A program made the translations under genes and the position numbers. Shown here piece by piece: positions 23,018-32,689 of a stretch of 64,000 nucleotides of DNA. Numbering within the stretch: position 1 is the stretch's first letter; every line of letters begins with the position of its first letter. The stretch lies in contig CBDDEE010000026.1 of NCBI GenBank assembly GCA_965226855.1, forward strand, positions 265,444-329,443. The letters are read 5' to 3'. This stretch comes from JAUXJB01 sp965226855 (lineage in GTDB: Bacteria > Myxococcota_A > UBA9160 > SZUA-336). Under the pieces are notes generated by a model. The model saw only the letters and a program-made list of their open reading frames with translations. It was not told the origin of the DNA and ran no database searches.

Positions 23018-24718
23018 ATGCGGATTCGAGCCCTCTGGGACGTCGTGGCGGGAGTGGGTGCGCTCGCACTCCTGGCCGGCACACCCGCGATCGCGCAGAC
23101 ACCGAATCACGAGCACTACGTCGAGCCCACGGAGGGTGCCGAACAGGCCTCGCCGACCGGCCAGCTTGCGCCGCGGCTCCAGAATCTCGGGTCCCACACC
23201 TTCCCGGTAACCACGAAGTCGAAGGAGGCGCAGCTCTTCGTCAACCAGGGCGTGAACCTGTCGTACGGCTTCAATCACGCCGAGGCCGGGCGCTCCTTTC
23301 GGGAGGCGGCGCGACTCGATCCGGACTGTGCCATGGCGTACTGGGGGCAGGCGCTCGTTCTCGGTCCGAACATCAACGCTCCCATGAACCCGGACGACGA
23401 GCCCAAGGCCTATGAGCTGATACAGAAGGCGCTCACACTCGCGTCGAACGCGTCCCCCCGCGAACGCGCTTACCTCGACGCCCTGGGCGAGCGGTACTCG
23501 GGCAATCCCGAAGATCGCGCCGCGCGTGACGCGGCCTATGCCGCCGCGATGCGTGGGGTGGTGAGACGCTACCCGGACGATCTGAACGCCGCCGCGCTCT
23601 ATGCGGAGGCGATGATGGATCTGCGTCCCTGGAGCTACTGGGCGCGAGACGGGCAGCCATACGAGGGAACGCTCGAAGTAGTGGCAACCATCGAATCTGT
23701 GATGGAGCGCAACCCGAACCATCCGGGCGCACTCCATCTCTACATCCACCTGATGGAGCCAACCGACGAGCCGGAAAGAGCCGAAGCTGCCGCGGACCGT
23801 CTCGGGCCGCTCATGCCGGGCGCCGGCCACCTCGTCCATATGCCGTCCCACATCTACCAGCGGGTCGGGCGTTATGCCGACGCGGCACGAAGCAACGAGC
23901 TGGCCGTACTGGCCGATGAGGACTACATCACGCAGTGCCGGGCTCAGGGTCTCTACCCAATGGGCTACTACCCGCACAACATCCACTTCCTGTGGTTTGC
24001 TGCCTCGGCGGACGGGCGCAGCGAGCTCGCCATCGACTCGGCGCGAAAGGTCGCCGCTACCATTCCCGACGACGCGGTGAGGGAACTTCCGATGCTCGGC
24101 GGCTTCCGTATTGCTCCCTACTACGCACTGACGCGCTTCGGAAAGTGGGACGAGATGCTGAACGAGCCGCCTCCGCCGGCGTTCGATCTCTATCTCACCG
24201 GCATGTGGCACTTCAATCGCGGACTGGCCTTTCTCGGCAAGGGACAGCTCGACGACGCGCAAGAGGCTCTGGAAGAGGTTCGACGCATCGCCGCGGATGA
24301 GAGACTCGACTATCTGCTGTTCTCCCCGAACTCCGCCGCAGCGATCCTTGCGATCGCGCCGGAGGTGCTCGCGGGCGAGCTAGCAGCGGCGCGCCGGGAC
24401 TTCGACAAGGCCATTGCACATCTCGACCGAGCCGTGCGGCTCGAGGAAGGCCTGGTCTACACGGAGCCTGCTGAATGGCATTACCCGCCGCGGTCCGCAC
24501 TGGGAGCGGTCCTGCTCGAGGCCGACCGTCCTCGCGAGGCCGAGACGGTCTACTGGCAGGAGCTGAGGCGCCACCGGGGGAACGGCTGGGCCCTGTTCGG
24601 GCTGATGCAAGCCCTACGTGCCCAGGGTAAAGACGACGAGGCGGCGCTCATCCAGGAGCGATTCGAAAAAGCCTGGGAGCGCGCCGACATCAAACTGACC
24701 GCATCGCGGATGCGGTAG
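23018..24718 (+). CDS. Exported tetratricopeptide-repeat protein
   Basis: 566 aa; ATG at 23018 with AAGGAGG at 23007-23013. Residues 1-28 are a Sec signal peptide ('ALLAGTPAIAQT'). The body is a series of TPR-like helical pairs: 'FNHAEAGRSFREAARLDPDCAMAYWGQA' starts the first, several appear mid-protein, and the last is 'DRPREAETVYWQELRRHRGNGWALFGL'. This protein type recurs in environmental proteobacteria as a periplasmic scaffold without an assigned function. 'MPSHIYQRVGRYADA' and 'WHFNRGLAFLGKGQLDDAQEAL' are well-conserved repeats of the family. No operon partner is evident. Confidence 0.85.
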   Translation: MRIRALWDVVAGVGALALLAGTPAIAQTPNHEHYVEPTEGAEQASPTGQLAPRLQNLGSHTFPVTTKSKEAQLFVNQGVNLSYGFNHAEAGRSFREAARLDPDCAMAYWGQALVLGPNINAPMNPDDEPKAYELIQKALTLASNASPRERAYLDALGERYSGNPEDRAARDAAYAAAMRGVVRRYPDDLNAAALYAEAMMDLRPWSYWARDGQPYEGTLEVVATIESVMERNPNHPGALHLYIHLMEPTDEPERAEAAADRLGPLMPGAGHLVHMPSHIYQRVGRYADAARSNELAVLADEDYITQCRAQGLYPMGYYPHNIHFLWFAASADGRSELAIDSARKVAATIPDDAVRELPMLGGFRIAPYYALTRFGKWDEMLNEPPPPAFDLYLTGMWHFNRGLAFLGKGQLDDAQEALEEVRRIAADERLDYLLFSPNSAAAILAIAPEVLAGELAAARRDFDKAIAHLDRAVRLEEGLVYTEPAEWHYPPRSALGAVLLEADRPREAETVYWQELRRHRGNGWALFGLMQALRAQGKDDEAALIQERFEKAWERADIKLTASRMR

Positions 24719-24878
24719 ACAGCCGGCAGAGGACCTACTCCCGCAGACCCCTCCTCAGGAGAAGCTTTTCGAACGCCGCAAGGTCGCCCATGAAGCATGA
24801 GCCGGCTCGTGCTTCTTCCGAATGGAGTTCGTGGGCCCAGCCCGGGGGCAGGTCACGCTCCCGCCTTACGCTGCCGAT

Positions 24879-26099
24879 ATGCGTGGCATGCGGCGAGTGT
24901 GGACCAGCCTGGGAGTGGGTCTCGGTCTGCTCGTCCTCGCCGTGCCCGGCTGGATCGCGTACAACAGCCGCGACCTGGCGTCCGTCGACGAGAGCGGCCT
25001 CCTCGTTGAGGACTGGCCGCGGCTGCCTCCCGACGCGAACGCGGCTGTCCCGCTGGCGCATGCCGCGCGGCTGCTGGACTGGCCGCTCGGTTAAGACGCG
25101 ATGGAGCGGGTACGAGCCGTGCGCGACAGGGCCGCGTCGGATTTCGCAAGCGCCCGGGGTCTGGTCCGGCGGAACGAAGACGCGCTCGAGTGGTTGCAGC
25201 GGGCGCTGCAGATTCGGGACATCGAGATCTCCGTTGAGGAGCTGTTGCCTGCCGGCAAGTCTCTGGAGTCCCCGCCGTTCACCCTGTGGCTCCAGCTGCT
25301 CGAGATCCACAACGTGCGGGGAGCGTTGCGCATGGCCGAGGGTGATCAGGAGGGGGCATACGAGGATGCACTCCTCGGGCTGCGCCTTGGCGATCGCATC
25401 CATCGCTCGCGAGATGCCGCCCTGCTGCACGCCATGCTGGCAATCGGCCTCGGGGACTCGGCCCTCTCACAGCTCCGGGCGCTCCTGCCCCACGGAACCG
25501 TGGATCGTGTCACCGCCCGGCGCCTGATCGGCGCGATCGAGGTCTCGCGCCCCGACCCCGACAGCTGGGCACAAATCTGGGCTGGCGAGTACAACCAGAC
25601 GCGGGCGCTGTACGCAGAACAGCTCCAGCAGCACGGCACACCTTGGATGGTGCCGACCAGCTACGTGTTCCATCCCAACCGCACTCTGCAGCGTCTGGCG
25701 GATCTGTACCGAGGCCTCCAGAGGAACTCGGGTGTCGTCTGCGACAAGCAGCACCCTCTCCAGCGCCCGCGGCCCCTGAGTCGGCTAGAGCTATTCGAGG
25801 TCGCGGTCGCACCGAACAGCGTAGGAAACATCCTATACGAGACGATGGCTCCACCGTTCGCTGACCAACGCTACCGTTGCGACTTCGTATCATCCGCTTC
25901 TGCCGTCCAGGTCGCGATCGCGGTCAAGGCGCACCTCGACGCAAAGGGCGAGCTCCCGGCTTCTCTCGCCGAGCTCGTGCCGGAGCTCCTCGACGAGGTA
26001 CCGCGTGACGGCTTCCGCGGCGAACCGCTTCGCTACGCTCGCGCCGAGCGGGCGCTCTACCTGACGGATGCTGGCGAGCCCTGGCTTCTGGGGTTCTGA
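24879..26099 (+). pseudogene. Membrane-anchored protein of unknown function, split by one in-frame TAA
   Basis: ATG 24879 starts 'MRGMRRVWTSLGVGLGLLVLAVPGW', a single N-terminal membrane anchor, and continues to 'HAARLLDWPLG'. TAA at 25092-25094 follows, and the same frame resumes 'DAMERVRAVRDRAASDF' for 332 more residues to 26099. The downstream part is helical (TPR-like 'WLQLLEIHNVRGALRMAEGDQEGAYEDALLGLRLGD') and ends in a small domain with 'DEVPRDGFRGEPLRYAR' resembling secretion-system-type C-terminal repeats. The gene would encode about 406 aa. One substitution (for example CAA or GAA to TAA) explains the break; the second part could be made from the ATG at 25101 but without its anchor. 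Confidence 0.7.
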
Positions 26100-26237
26100 G
26101 GCTCAAGCCCCGGGGCAACTCCAGCCGCCAGGCGGTACGTCGGGCGTGAGCCCAACCGCGAGAGCCCCTCACGATGATCCTGTATGCTGGCTTGGTCGCG
26201 GACCTCTCCCTCAATCCCTCAGTGGCTGGTCATTATC

Positions 26238-27800
26238 ATGAGTGAACCCGGGAGAAGCCGGGCATACGTCAGGCGTATCGCAGCGATCATTCCGTTTGTA
26301 CTGACGGCGTGCAGCATGGACAGCAACCACGCACTCACCGATGACGACATCGCAGCACTCACGGTTCCCGCACTGCAGCAACGTCTGGCGAACGGGGACC
26401 TGACCGCCGAGCGCGTCACGCGTGCGTTCCTGGCGCGAATCGATGCGCTGGACAAGAGCGGTCCGGCAGTCAACGCGATCATCGAAGTCAACCCCGACGC
26501 GCTGAGGATCGCCCGCGATCTCGATCGGTCGTTCGCCGAACGCGGTCCGACCGGACCACTGCACGGTATCCCCGTTGTATTGAAGGCGAACATCGATACG
26601 GCCGACCAGGTGGTAACCAGCGCCGGCTCGCTCGCGCTCGCCGAGCACAGAGCCGCCGAGGACGCGCCGCTGGTTGCAGACTTGCGCGCGGCGGGTGCGG
26701 TGATCCTGGCCAAGACCAACATGACCGAGTGGGCGAACTTCCGGTCCACGGAAGCCGTCAGCGGCTGGAGCAGTCTGGGCGGCCAGACCCACAATCCGTA
26801 CGTGCTGGACCGCAACCCGTGCGGCTCATCCAGCGGCTCGGCGGTTGCCGTCGCTGCCGGCCTGGCCCCGCTGGCCGTCGGCACCGAGACGGACGGCTCG
26901 ATCGTCTGTCCTTCGGCACTGAACGGCGTGGTCGGCATCAAGCCCACCCACGGGCTGATCAGCCAGCGCGGCATCATCCCGATCGCCGCCAGCCAGGACA
27001 CGGCGGGGCCGATGGCCCGCACCGTTGCGGGCGCTGCGTTGCTGCTCGAGGCGCTGACCGGCGAGCCGGCAAAGCAGACCAACAACACCACCGACCTGGA
27101 CGGGCTACGCCTGGGCGTGATTCGCGATTTCTTCGGCGCGGGGAAGCGTCCGCGAGTGGAAGCTGAATACAGCCGTTGGCTGACCATGCTCGCCGACGCT
27201 GGCGCGGAGCTGATCGATCCGGTCGACATCTCCCTGGACGAGCGCACCCGCGCCGCCGAGCGGGAGGTGATGCTGTACGAGTTCAAAGCGGGGTTGAACG
27301 ACTACCTGGAATCCGCCGGTCTGGAGCAGAGTTCACTCGAATCGCTGATCGCATTCAACAGGACGCATGCCGATGTGGTCATGCCGCTTTTCGGACAGGA
27401 ACTGTTCCTGCAGGCCCAGGCCAAGGGCGGGTTGGACGAGGCAGCCTACGGCGAAGCGTTGGCGGCCGGCCGCGACCGCGTGCGGGACAGGCTCGAAGAC
27501 CTGTTCACGACCCATCGGCTCGATGCGCTGATCGCCCCGACCAACGCGCCTGCGTGGAAGACCGATTGGGTGCATGCCGACCGCTTCCTTCTCGGCAGCT
27601 CGACGGTCGCCGCTGTGTCCGGCTATCCCAGCATCACGGTACCCGCCGCGCTCATCTCCGAGCTCCCAGTGGCGATCAGCTTCATCGCCAAGCCCCACGA
27701 GGAGCAACGGCTGATCGACATCGCCACAGTGTTCGAACGCCGGCGCGGTCAGTTTCCGGCGCCCACCTTCATCCCATCGTTGGAGCAGCCAACACAATGA
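26238..27800 (+). CDS. Lipoprotein amidase (amidase signature family)
   Basis: 520 aa from ATG 26238. The N-terminus has basic residues, a hydrophobic stretch and the lipobox 'LTAC', predicting a periplasmic lipoprotein. The amidase signature is complete: catalytic Lys in 'VVLKANIDTAD', then 'GSSSGSAVAVAAGLAPLAVGTETDGSI' with the Ser-Ser pair. It hydrolyses amides to acid and ammonia; exported members of this group often act on peptide or aryl amides. The stop overlaps the ATG of the SDR that follows (ATGA), so the two are translationally coupled. Confidence 0.9.
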   Translation: MSEPGRSRAYVRRIAAIIPFVLTACSMDSNHALTDDDIAALTVPALQQRLANGDLTAERVTRAFLARIDALDKSGPAVNAIIEVNPDALRIARDLDRSFAERGPTGPLHGIPVVLKANIDTADQVVTSAGSLALAEHRAAEDAPLVADLRAAGAVILAKTNMTEWANFRSTEAVSGWSSLGGQTHNPYVLDRNPCGSSSGSAVAVAAGLAPLAVGTETDGSIVCPSALNGVVGIKPTHGLISQRGIIPIAASQDTAGPMARTVAGAALLLEALTGEPAKQTNNTTDLDGLRLGVIRDFFGAGKRPRVEAEYSRWLTMLADAGAELIDPVDISLDERTRAAEREVMLYEFKAGLNDYLESAGLEQSSLESLIAFNRTHADVVMPLFGQELFLQAQAKGGLDEAAYGEALAAGRDRVRDRLEDLFTTHRLDALIAPTNAPAWKTDWVHADRFLLGSSTVAAVSGYPSITVPAALISELPVAISFIAKPHEEQRLIDIATVFERRRGQFPAPTFIPSLEQPTQ

Positions 27801-28660
27801 CCAAGCAGACGATCTTCATCACCGGCGCCGCGAGCGGAATCGGGCGCGCGACGGCAAAGCTCTTTGCAGAGCGCGGCTGGTTCGTGGGCGCGGCAGACCT
27901 CGATGCCGAGGGCCTCAAGAGCCTGCAGAGCGAAATCGGCGCAGAGAACTGCTCCATCGCGACCCTCGACGTAACCGACAAGGACGCGTTTGACCAGGTG
28001 ATCCAGGCCTTCGGCGCAGCAACCAAGGGGGAGCTCGACATCCTCTATAACAATGCCGGTATTGGCGTCACCGGGTTCTTCGAGGACATCCCATTCGAGA
28101 AGACCCTCGATGTTGTGAACGTGAACCTGATCGGCGTGCTGAACGGGATCCATGCCGCATTGCCCCTGCTCAAACAGACACCCAACTCGCTCTGCTTCTC
28201 CACGTCTTCGTCCGCCGCCACCTACGGCGCGCCGAGGCTCGCGGTCTATGCTGCCACCAAGTTCGCGGTGAAGGGTTTGACCGAAGCCCTTGCGGTGGAG
28301 CTCAGTCGTTATGGGATCCGCGCTGCGGACGTGCTTCCCGGGCTCATCGACACTCCAATCCTGCGCGACAGTCCGCTCTACGTGGACGGCGAAGCGCAAC
28401 CCACCGAGGGACGTACTATCGGCGCGAACGCGCCGACGGAAGGCCCGTTTCGTTTGATCCAGCCGGTCGAAGTCGCACAAGCCGTCTGGAAGGCCTACGA
28501 CTCCGATCGCCTTCACTGGTATGTGCCGGCGGAGATCGAGCAGATCGACAAACAGAAGGCCGAATCGCCCGAAGCCATGCGCGATGCCCGCATCGCCTGG
28601 AGCGAGGCACAGCCGGGCGAGATAGTTCCCAGGCACTCTCCAGACGAAGGGAGTCGATGA
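27797..28660 (+). CDS. Short-chain dehydrogenase/reductase
   Basis: 287 aa. Classical SDR with 'FITGAASGIGRATA', 'NNAGIG', Ser in 'STSSSAATYG' and 'YAATKFA' (YxxxK). 'ADLD' after beta-2 favours NAD(H). The C-terminus is longer than the family minimum, with a charged tail. It overlaps the amidase stop by 4 nt; the functional link is unknown. Confidence 0.9.
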   Translation: MTKQTIFITGAASGIGRATAKLFAERGWFVGAADLDAEGLKSLQSEIGAENCSIATLDVTDKDAFDQVIQAFGAATKGELDILYNNAGIGVTGFFEDIPFEKTLDVVNVNLIGVLNGIHAALPLLKQTPNSLCFSTSSSAATYGAPRLAVYAATKFAVKGLTEALAVELSRYGIRAADVLPGLIDTPILRDSPLYVDGEAQPTEGRTIGANAPTEGPFRLIQPVEVAQAVWKAYDSDRLHWYVPAEIEQIDKQKAESPEAMRDARIAWSEAQPGEIVPRHSPDEGSR

Positions 28661-29038
28661 CCCTGTCTGCGGCCTCACGGGGCTCGATCCCGGTGCCGAG
28701 GCTTCGCCAGCACTCAGATGCGCGTGTGGATGCGGCCTCCGTAGCGCAGCCACGCCATAGCGCGGCCGGGCCACGCCCGAACTCCAGAGTGTTTCCGCGC
28801 GCGCTGAGGGAAGGCTAAAGGGGTTGGGCGAGATCGCGACGCAATACTACGGCTATCGACCCAATGATCCAGCGCTCGCACCCTAATTTGCGCTTGGACT
28901 GAACCTGACACTGACATGATCGCGCAGCGACCAACTCGTGCCGGATCTGTCTGCTCGCTGACGCAGGCGCGCGATCGTGGCGCGCCAGGTGCCCCCATCT
29001 CGGGCATCTGGTCGACACCGACGCGGGAGTAGCAGATC
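28661..29038. other. Intergenic region with a short Smr-gene relic
   Basis: No complete gene is seen. Positions 28947-28996 read on the minus strand as 'GGTWRATIARLRQRAD', nearly identical to the C-terminal codons of the Smr gene at 30826, so a fragment of that gene end lies here in the same orientation. The remainder shows no clear coding or RNA structure. Confidence 0.5.
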
Positions 29039-29641
29039 ATGCCGAAGACGACCAGAGCCAGGCTGCCCTCGCAGGTTCTGTCATATGGGCCGGCCGCCGA
29101 AGTCACTCATCCGACAGAGCAGACCGGAGGCATGCAGCGAGCGGAGCTCGAAGCCGAGTTGGAGCGCCTGCATCGCGAGATCTTTGCCTGGGCGCTGGTC
29201 TGCTGTCGTGGCGATCGTAGCGAGGCGGAAGACGTGACGCAGGTCTCCTATCTCAAAGTGCTCGACGGGCGGGCCCGGTTCGGGGGCAGGTCCAGCTTCA
29301 AGACCTGGATCTTCGGGGTCGTCCGCCGCACAGCGGTCGAACGCCGGCGGCGGCTCGGGGTGCGCGCGGCGCTGCTGCGCCGCTGGGTCGGAACCCTAGT
29401 CGAGCCTGCGCGCAGCATCGCCGGAGAGGCGGAGCTCAGCGAAGAAGGCGAGCAGCTGGCTCGCGCGCTGGGTCGGCTGCCGCTGCGGCAGCGACAGCTT
29501 CTGATGCTCGTCTTCTATCACGACCTGTCAATCCGGGAGGCGTCCGCCGCTCTGAACATCTCGCTGGGCAGCGCGCGCACGCACTACGAGCGCGGCAAGC
29601 AGCGGCTGCGCCAGCGGCTCGGCTCGGAGAAGAGGAGATGA
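29039..29641 (+). CDS. ECF-type RNA polymerase sigma factor
   Basis: 200 aa. Sigma region 2 is visible ('FAWALVCCRGDRSEAEDVTQVSYLKVL' around residues 50-76, then 'FKTWIFGVVRRTAVERRRR'). Region 4 is also visible ('LPLRQRQLLMLVFYHDLSIREASAALNISLGSARTHYERGKQRL'), a helix-turn-helix recognising the -35. The start at 29039 gives a 30-residue leader; the Met at 29132 is an alternative. It overlaps the next gene by 4 nt, and that protein is the obvious anti-sigma candidate. Low similarity to housekeeping sigma factors indicates an alternative, probably envelope- or metal-responsive regulator. Confidence 0.88.
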   Translation: MPKTTRARLPSQVLSYGPAAEVTHPTEQTGGMQRAELEAELERLHREIFAWALVCCRGDRSEAEDVTQVSYLKVLDGRARFGGRSSFKTWIFGVVRRTAVERRRRLGVRAALLRRWVGTLVEPARSIAGEAELSEEGEQLARALGRLPLRQRQLLMLVFYHDLSIREASAALNISLGSARTHYERGKQRLRQRLGSEKRR

Positions 29642-30027
29642 ACGAGACAGAGCTGCGTGCTCACTTCGCGCGCCTGCGCCGCGAGCTGGCGAGCACGGTG
29701 CCGGCGTTTCGGTCGATGCAGGCAAGGCAGCCCGCGAGAGTGGAGAGCGTGCGAGCGTGGAGCCTGAGGCTGGCGATCCCGGCGCTCGGCAGCCTGGCGC
29801 TGGTGGTCTGGTGGGCGTGGGGACGACCGGCGACGACCTCGGAGCCGCTCTCTCCGGCCGTGCTCGAGACGTTTTCCACCTGGGGGACGCCCACGGACTA
29901 CTTGCTTCGCCCGCCTGGACACGACCTTGGCTCAACCTTGCCACACTTCGGTGTTGGGAATCCGAGCTCTCCGGAGCTCCGGCGTGGCGAGCCCCGCTCA
30001 CAATTGGGTACGAGGAGAATCACATGA
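29638..30027 (+). CDS. Probable membrane anti-sigma factor
   Basis: 129 aa. A short charged N-terminal helix domain ('MNETELRAHFARLRRELAST') is followed by one transmembrane segment near residues 42-61 ('LRLAIPALGSLALVVWWAW') and a periplasmic tail. No zinc-finger (ZAS) motif is present, so the identification rests on topology and on 4-nt overlaps with the ECF sigma gene before it and the sensor-like gene after it. CnrY-type anti-sigmas have this size and topology. Confidence 0.65.
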   Translation: MNETELRAHFARLRRELASTVPAFRSMQARQPARVESVRAWSLRLAIPALGSLALVVWWAWGRPATTSEPLSPAVLETFSTWGTPTDYLLRPPGHDLGSTLPHFGVGNPSSPELRRGEPRSQLGTRRIT

Positions 30028-30602
30028 GATCGATGCCTCTCATGGCGCTGAGTGCCGCGCTGCTGCTCTCGGCAGTTTCCGTCTCCGCGCAAGAGGGTGG
30101 AGCGGAATACATGCCCACACCCATGCCCGTGGACGTCCACCGCGGGCCAGCCGGCATGGACGTTACGGTGCGAGGAATCGCCGGGGGCCCCGCCTCTGCG
30201 GTTCCGAACTTCCTCGGCCAGGTCTTCCCACCCGAGCTCGTGATGCGTCACCAGGCAGACATTGGGCTTAGCTCCGGCCAGCGCGAGGCAATCACCGAGG
30301 CGATGAGTGAGTCGTATGCGCAGGTGGTGGAGGCCCAATGGAGCATCCAGGCCGCCACGGAGCAGCTGAAGAGCCTGCTCGAGGGTACTCAGGTCGACGA
30401 GTCTGCGGCGCTCGCACAGATCGATCGTGTCATGGAGGCGGAGCAGCAGCTGAAGCGCTCCCACCTGGCGCTCTTGATCCGAGTCAAGAACCAGCTCAAG
30501 CCAGAGCAGCAAGCGCGCCTGAAGGAGCTCGTTCCGAGGCCCGGGTCCTACTTCATGGCGCCTGCACATCGGGTCGAGCGATTGTCTCCATTTCACCCTT
30601 GA
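30024..30602 (+). CDS. Spy/CpxP/CnrX-like periplasmic protein
   Basis: 192 aa; ATG at 30024 with GAGGAG upstream. Signal peptide residues 1-23 ('LSAALLLSAVSVSAQ'). The mature part is an antiparallel helical hairpin: 'LSSGQREAITEAMSESYAQVVEAQWSIQAATEQLKSLLEG' then 'RVMEAEQQLKRSHLALLIRVKNQLKPEQQARLKEL'. That is the LTxxQ-like layout of Spy/CpxP chaperones and of the CnrX/ZraP metal sensors. With an ECF sigma and an anti-sigma candidate in the same operon, a role as periplasmic stress or metal sensor is likely. Confidence 0.8.
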   Translation: MRSMPLMALSAALLLSAVSVSAQEGGAEYMPTPMPVDVHRGPAGMDVTVRGIAGGPASAVPNFLGQVFPPELVMRHQADIGLSSGQREAITEAMSESYAQVVEAQWSIQAATEQLKSLLEGTQVDESAALAQIDRVMEAEQQLKRSHLALLIRVKNQLKPEQQARLKELVPRPGSYFMAPAHRVERLSPFHP

Positions 30603-30825
30603 AGAACTCCTCGACTAAAAGGGGGCTACGTCGTTCGCCCTGGTGCGCGCTTCGAACTCCTGCAGCACCGCGTGCGCAGCTGTAGAATCGACGAAGACCA
30701 TCTCACGTCCCCGGCTGCAGCGGCCTGAGGAGGCTCAGCGCCGCCTTGCAACGTAGTCTCCAGCTCAAGAAACTAGGAGCGGGTACCTCGATTCCCTAGC
30801 ATTGTCAGGATTGAGGTGGTCCAGA

Positions 30826-31116
30826 TCAGTCCGCGCGCTGGCGCAGGCGCGCGATCGTGGCGCCCCAGGTGCCGCGTCCAGGAAGCCCGTCGAAGAACTC
30901 CTCGACCAGCGGATGGCCGCGCAGGATCTGCTGCACGCGGCCACGCTGCACGCCCTTGCCCTTGCCGTGGATCAGGCGTACCTCCAGAAAGCCCCGCTCC
31001 ACCGCGGCCTCGAGGTAGCCCTCGACGACCGCGGGAATGTCGCGGGGCGCGAACGCGTGCAGGTCGATGGAGTCCTCGATGGGGACCTCGACAACGTCGG
31101 GCTCTTCATCCACCAC
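30826..31116 (-). CDS. Smr-domain protein
   Basis: 96 aa, essentially one Smr (small MutS-related) domain: 'DLHAFAPRDIPAVVEGYL', the conserved 'VRLIHGKGKGVQRG', and a C-terminal helix ending 'IARLRQRAD'. Smr domains are nucleases or nucleic-acid-binding modules. The DLH and HGKGxG motifs are intact. It starts 8 nt after the end of the interrupted soxD-like gene on the same strand. Confidence 0.88.
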   Translation of the reverse strand: MVDEEPDVVEVPIEDSIDLHAFAPRDIPAVVEGYLEAAVERGFLEVRLIHGKGKGVQRGRVQQILRGHPLVEEFFDGLPGRGTWGATIARLRQRAD

Positions 31117-31418
31117 GACGCTCCCTACTCGCCTGGTTCCCGGGCGGGCGCGCTCTGCGCCGGCACGAATCCCCCGCGGTTGGGCATCTCGACCCGCGGT
31201 AAGGTCTCCGCGTTCATCTCCGCGTCGTCTGCAAGAATGCCGTTCTCGGCGAGCAGGTACGCCGTGATGGCGTAGAGCTCGTCCGCCGCCAGCGAGCCGG
31301 GCCGGTCGTAGGGCATGGCACGTCGCGTGTAGTCGAACAGGGTCGTGGCGTAGGGCCAGTAGCTCCCCACAGTTCTCAGAGGGGATACCGAAGCAAGCGA
31401 GCCCTGGCCGCCCGCTAA

Positions 31419-32689
31419 CAGGCTGCGGAGAAAGTGACTGGGTTGGGCGGGACGCCTCTGACGGGAGGCGTGCCGAGCAGGGAGAGGGATCGCCGTTCCC
31501 GGTACGAACCGGTTCGGTGTCGCACGGGTAGATCTTGCGGGATCATGAGCTATGTCGCCTCCAACAGGTTGCGGATACGGACCAGGTTGTAGGCCGCAGC
31601 AGTGAAGGTGAAGACCCAGCCGACCCGATCCGTGCCCCGGTGCCGGGTCTTGCGCATCAAGCCCACCGTCTTCATCCAGCCAAACACCTCCTCCACCCGT
31701 TTGCGGAAGCGCTGGCTCACCTCGTAGCCCGGGTGTCCTGTGGTCCTTCGATCGATCGCGCTTCGGCGGTTCGTCGTGTTCTGTGCCACGTGCGGGGTAA
31801 CGCTCCAGGCCCGAAGCGCCTGCACAAAGCTCTTGGCGTCGTAGCCCTTGTCTCCAGCCAGGGTGATCCGGCGAGCGCCCCCCAGACCCAGCACCATCTC
31901 GAGAGCCGCTTCGCGCTCCGCATACCCCGACGCCTGAGTGAGCTTCGCCGCCACCACCAGGCCGTTGCGGTTCTCCGTCACGACGTGTCCCTGATACGCG
32001 AGCCGCGCGCCCTGGCCCCTCATCCCCGCCAGTCGGGCGTCCGGATCCGTCCTCGACGCATGCGTCTGGTTGCTCCGCTTCTCGCCCCGGAAGTTGACCG
32101 TCGGGTTGCCCGGGTCGTCATCGTCCCTGCGCTTCTCGTCCTTGCGCACGAAGCTCTTCTGGCTCGCCCACGCCTCGATCAGCGTCCCGTCCACCGTGAA
32201 GTGCTCCGATGACACCAACCCCTCCGACTCCGCCTGCGCCAGCACCGCCTCGAAGAAATGCTGAGCGATCTCGCCCTTCAGCAGCCGTTCCCGATTCTTG
32301 GTGAACACCGTCGCGCTGAACACCTCATCGTCCAGCTCCAGGCCCACGAACCAGCGGTAGAGCAGGTTGTAGTCGATCTGCTCGATCAGCTGGCGCTCGC
32401 TCCGGATCGTGTACAGCACCTGCAACAGCAGCGCCCGCAACAGCTGCTCCGGCGGGACCGACGGTCGGCCGACCCCTTTGGCGTAGATACCATCGAAGCG
32501 TCGCGACAGCTGCTCCAGCGCCGCGTCCACCAGTCGCCGGATCGCTCGAAGCGGATGGTCCTCGGGAATCCGGGACTCCAGCGATACGTAGCTGAAGATC
32601 CCACCCTGGAGCGTCTGCGGTCCTCTCACATCTCCCCCTTGGGGCTTCCCTCAAAGGTACCCTTCGATGAGGAGTTTTTCAGCAGCCTG
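31419..32689 (-). mobile_element. IS5-superfamily-like insertion sequence, copy A (1271 bp)
   Basis: Complete element with ends CAGGCTGCKGA (inverted) and a 4-bp target duplication CTAA at 31415-31418 and 32690-32693. It encodes one transposase on the minus strand. It is the same length as, and apparently identical to, copy B at 54582-55852, with the same CTAA target. It sits inside the soxD-like gene. Confidence 0.93.
31550..32629 (-). CDS. DDE transposase of IS copy A
   Basis: 359 aa, intact. N-terminal helical DNA-binding part ('LRAIRRLVDAALEQLSRRFDGIYAKGVGRPSVPPEQLLRALLLQ'), then the RNase-H-like core with 'EHFTVDGTLIEAWAS' (first Asp), 'TLAGDKGYDAKSFV' (second Asp) and a C-terminal 'RKRVEEVFGWMKTVGLMRKTRHRG' (Glu). 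It is identical to the protein of copy B. The protein family is that of IS5/IS1182-like DDE transposases; the 4-bp CTAA duplication fits IS5. Confidence 0.93.
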   Translation of the reverse strand: MRGPQTLQGGIFSYVSLESRIPEDHPLRAIRRLVDAALEQLSRRFDGIYAKGVGRPSVPPEQLLRALLLQVLYTIRSERQLIEQIDYNLLYRWFVGLELDDEVFSATVFTKNRERLLKGEIAQHFFEAVLAQAESEGLVSSEHFTVDGTLIEAWASQKSFVRKDEKRRDDDDPGNPTVNFRGEKRSNQTHASRTDPDARLAGMRGQGARLAYQGHVVTENRNGLVVAAKLTQASGYAEREAALEMVLGLGGARRITLAGDKGYDAKSFVQALRAWSVTPHVAQNTTNRRSAIDRRTTGHPGYEVSQRFRKRVEEVFGWMKTVGLMRKTRHRGTDRVGWVFTFTAAAYNLVRIRNLLEAT

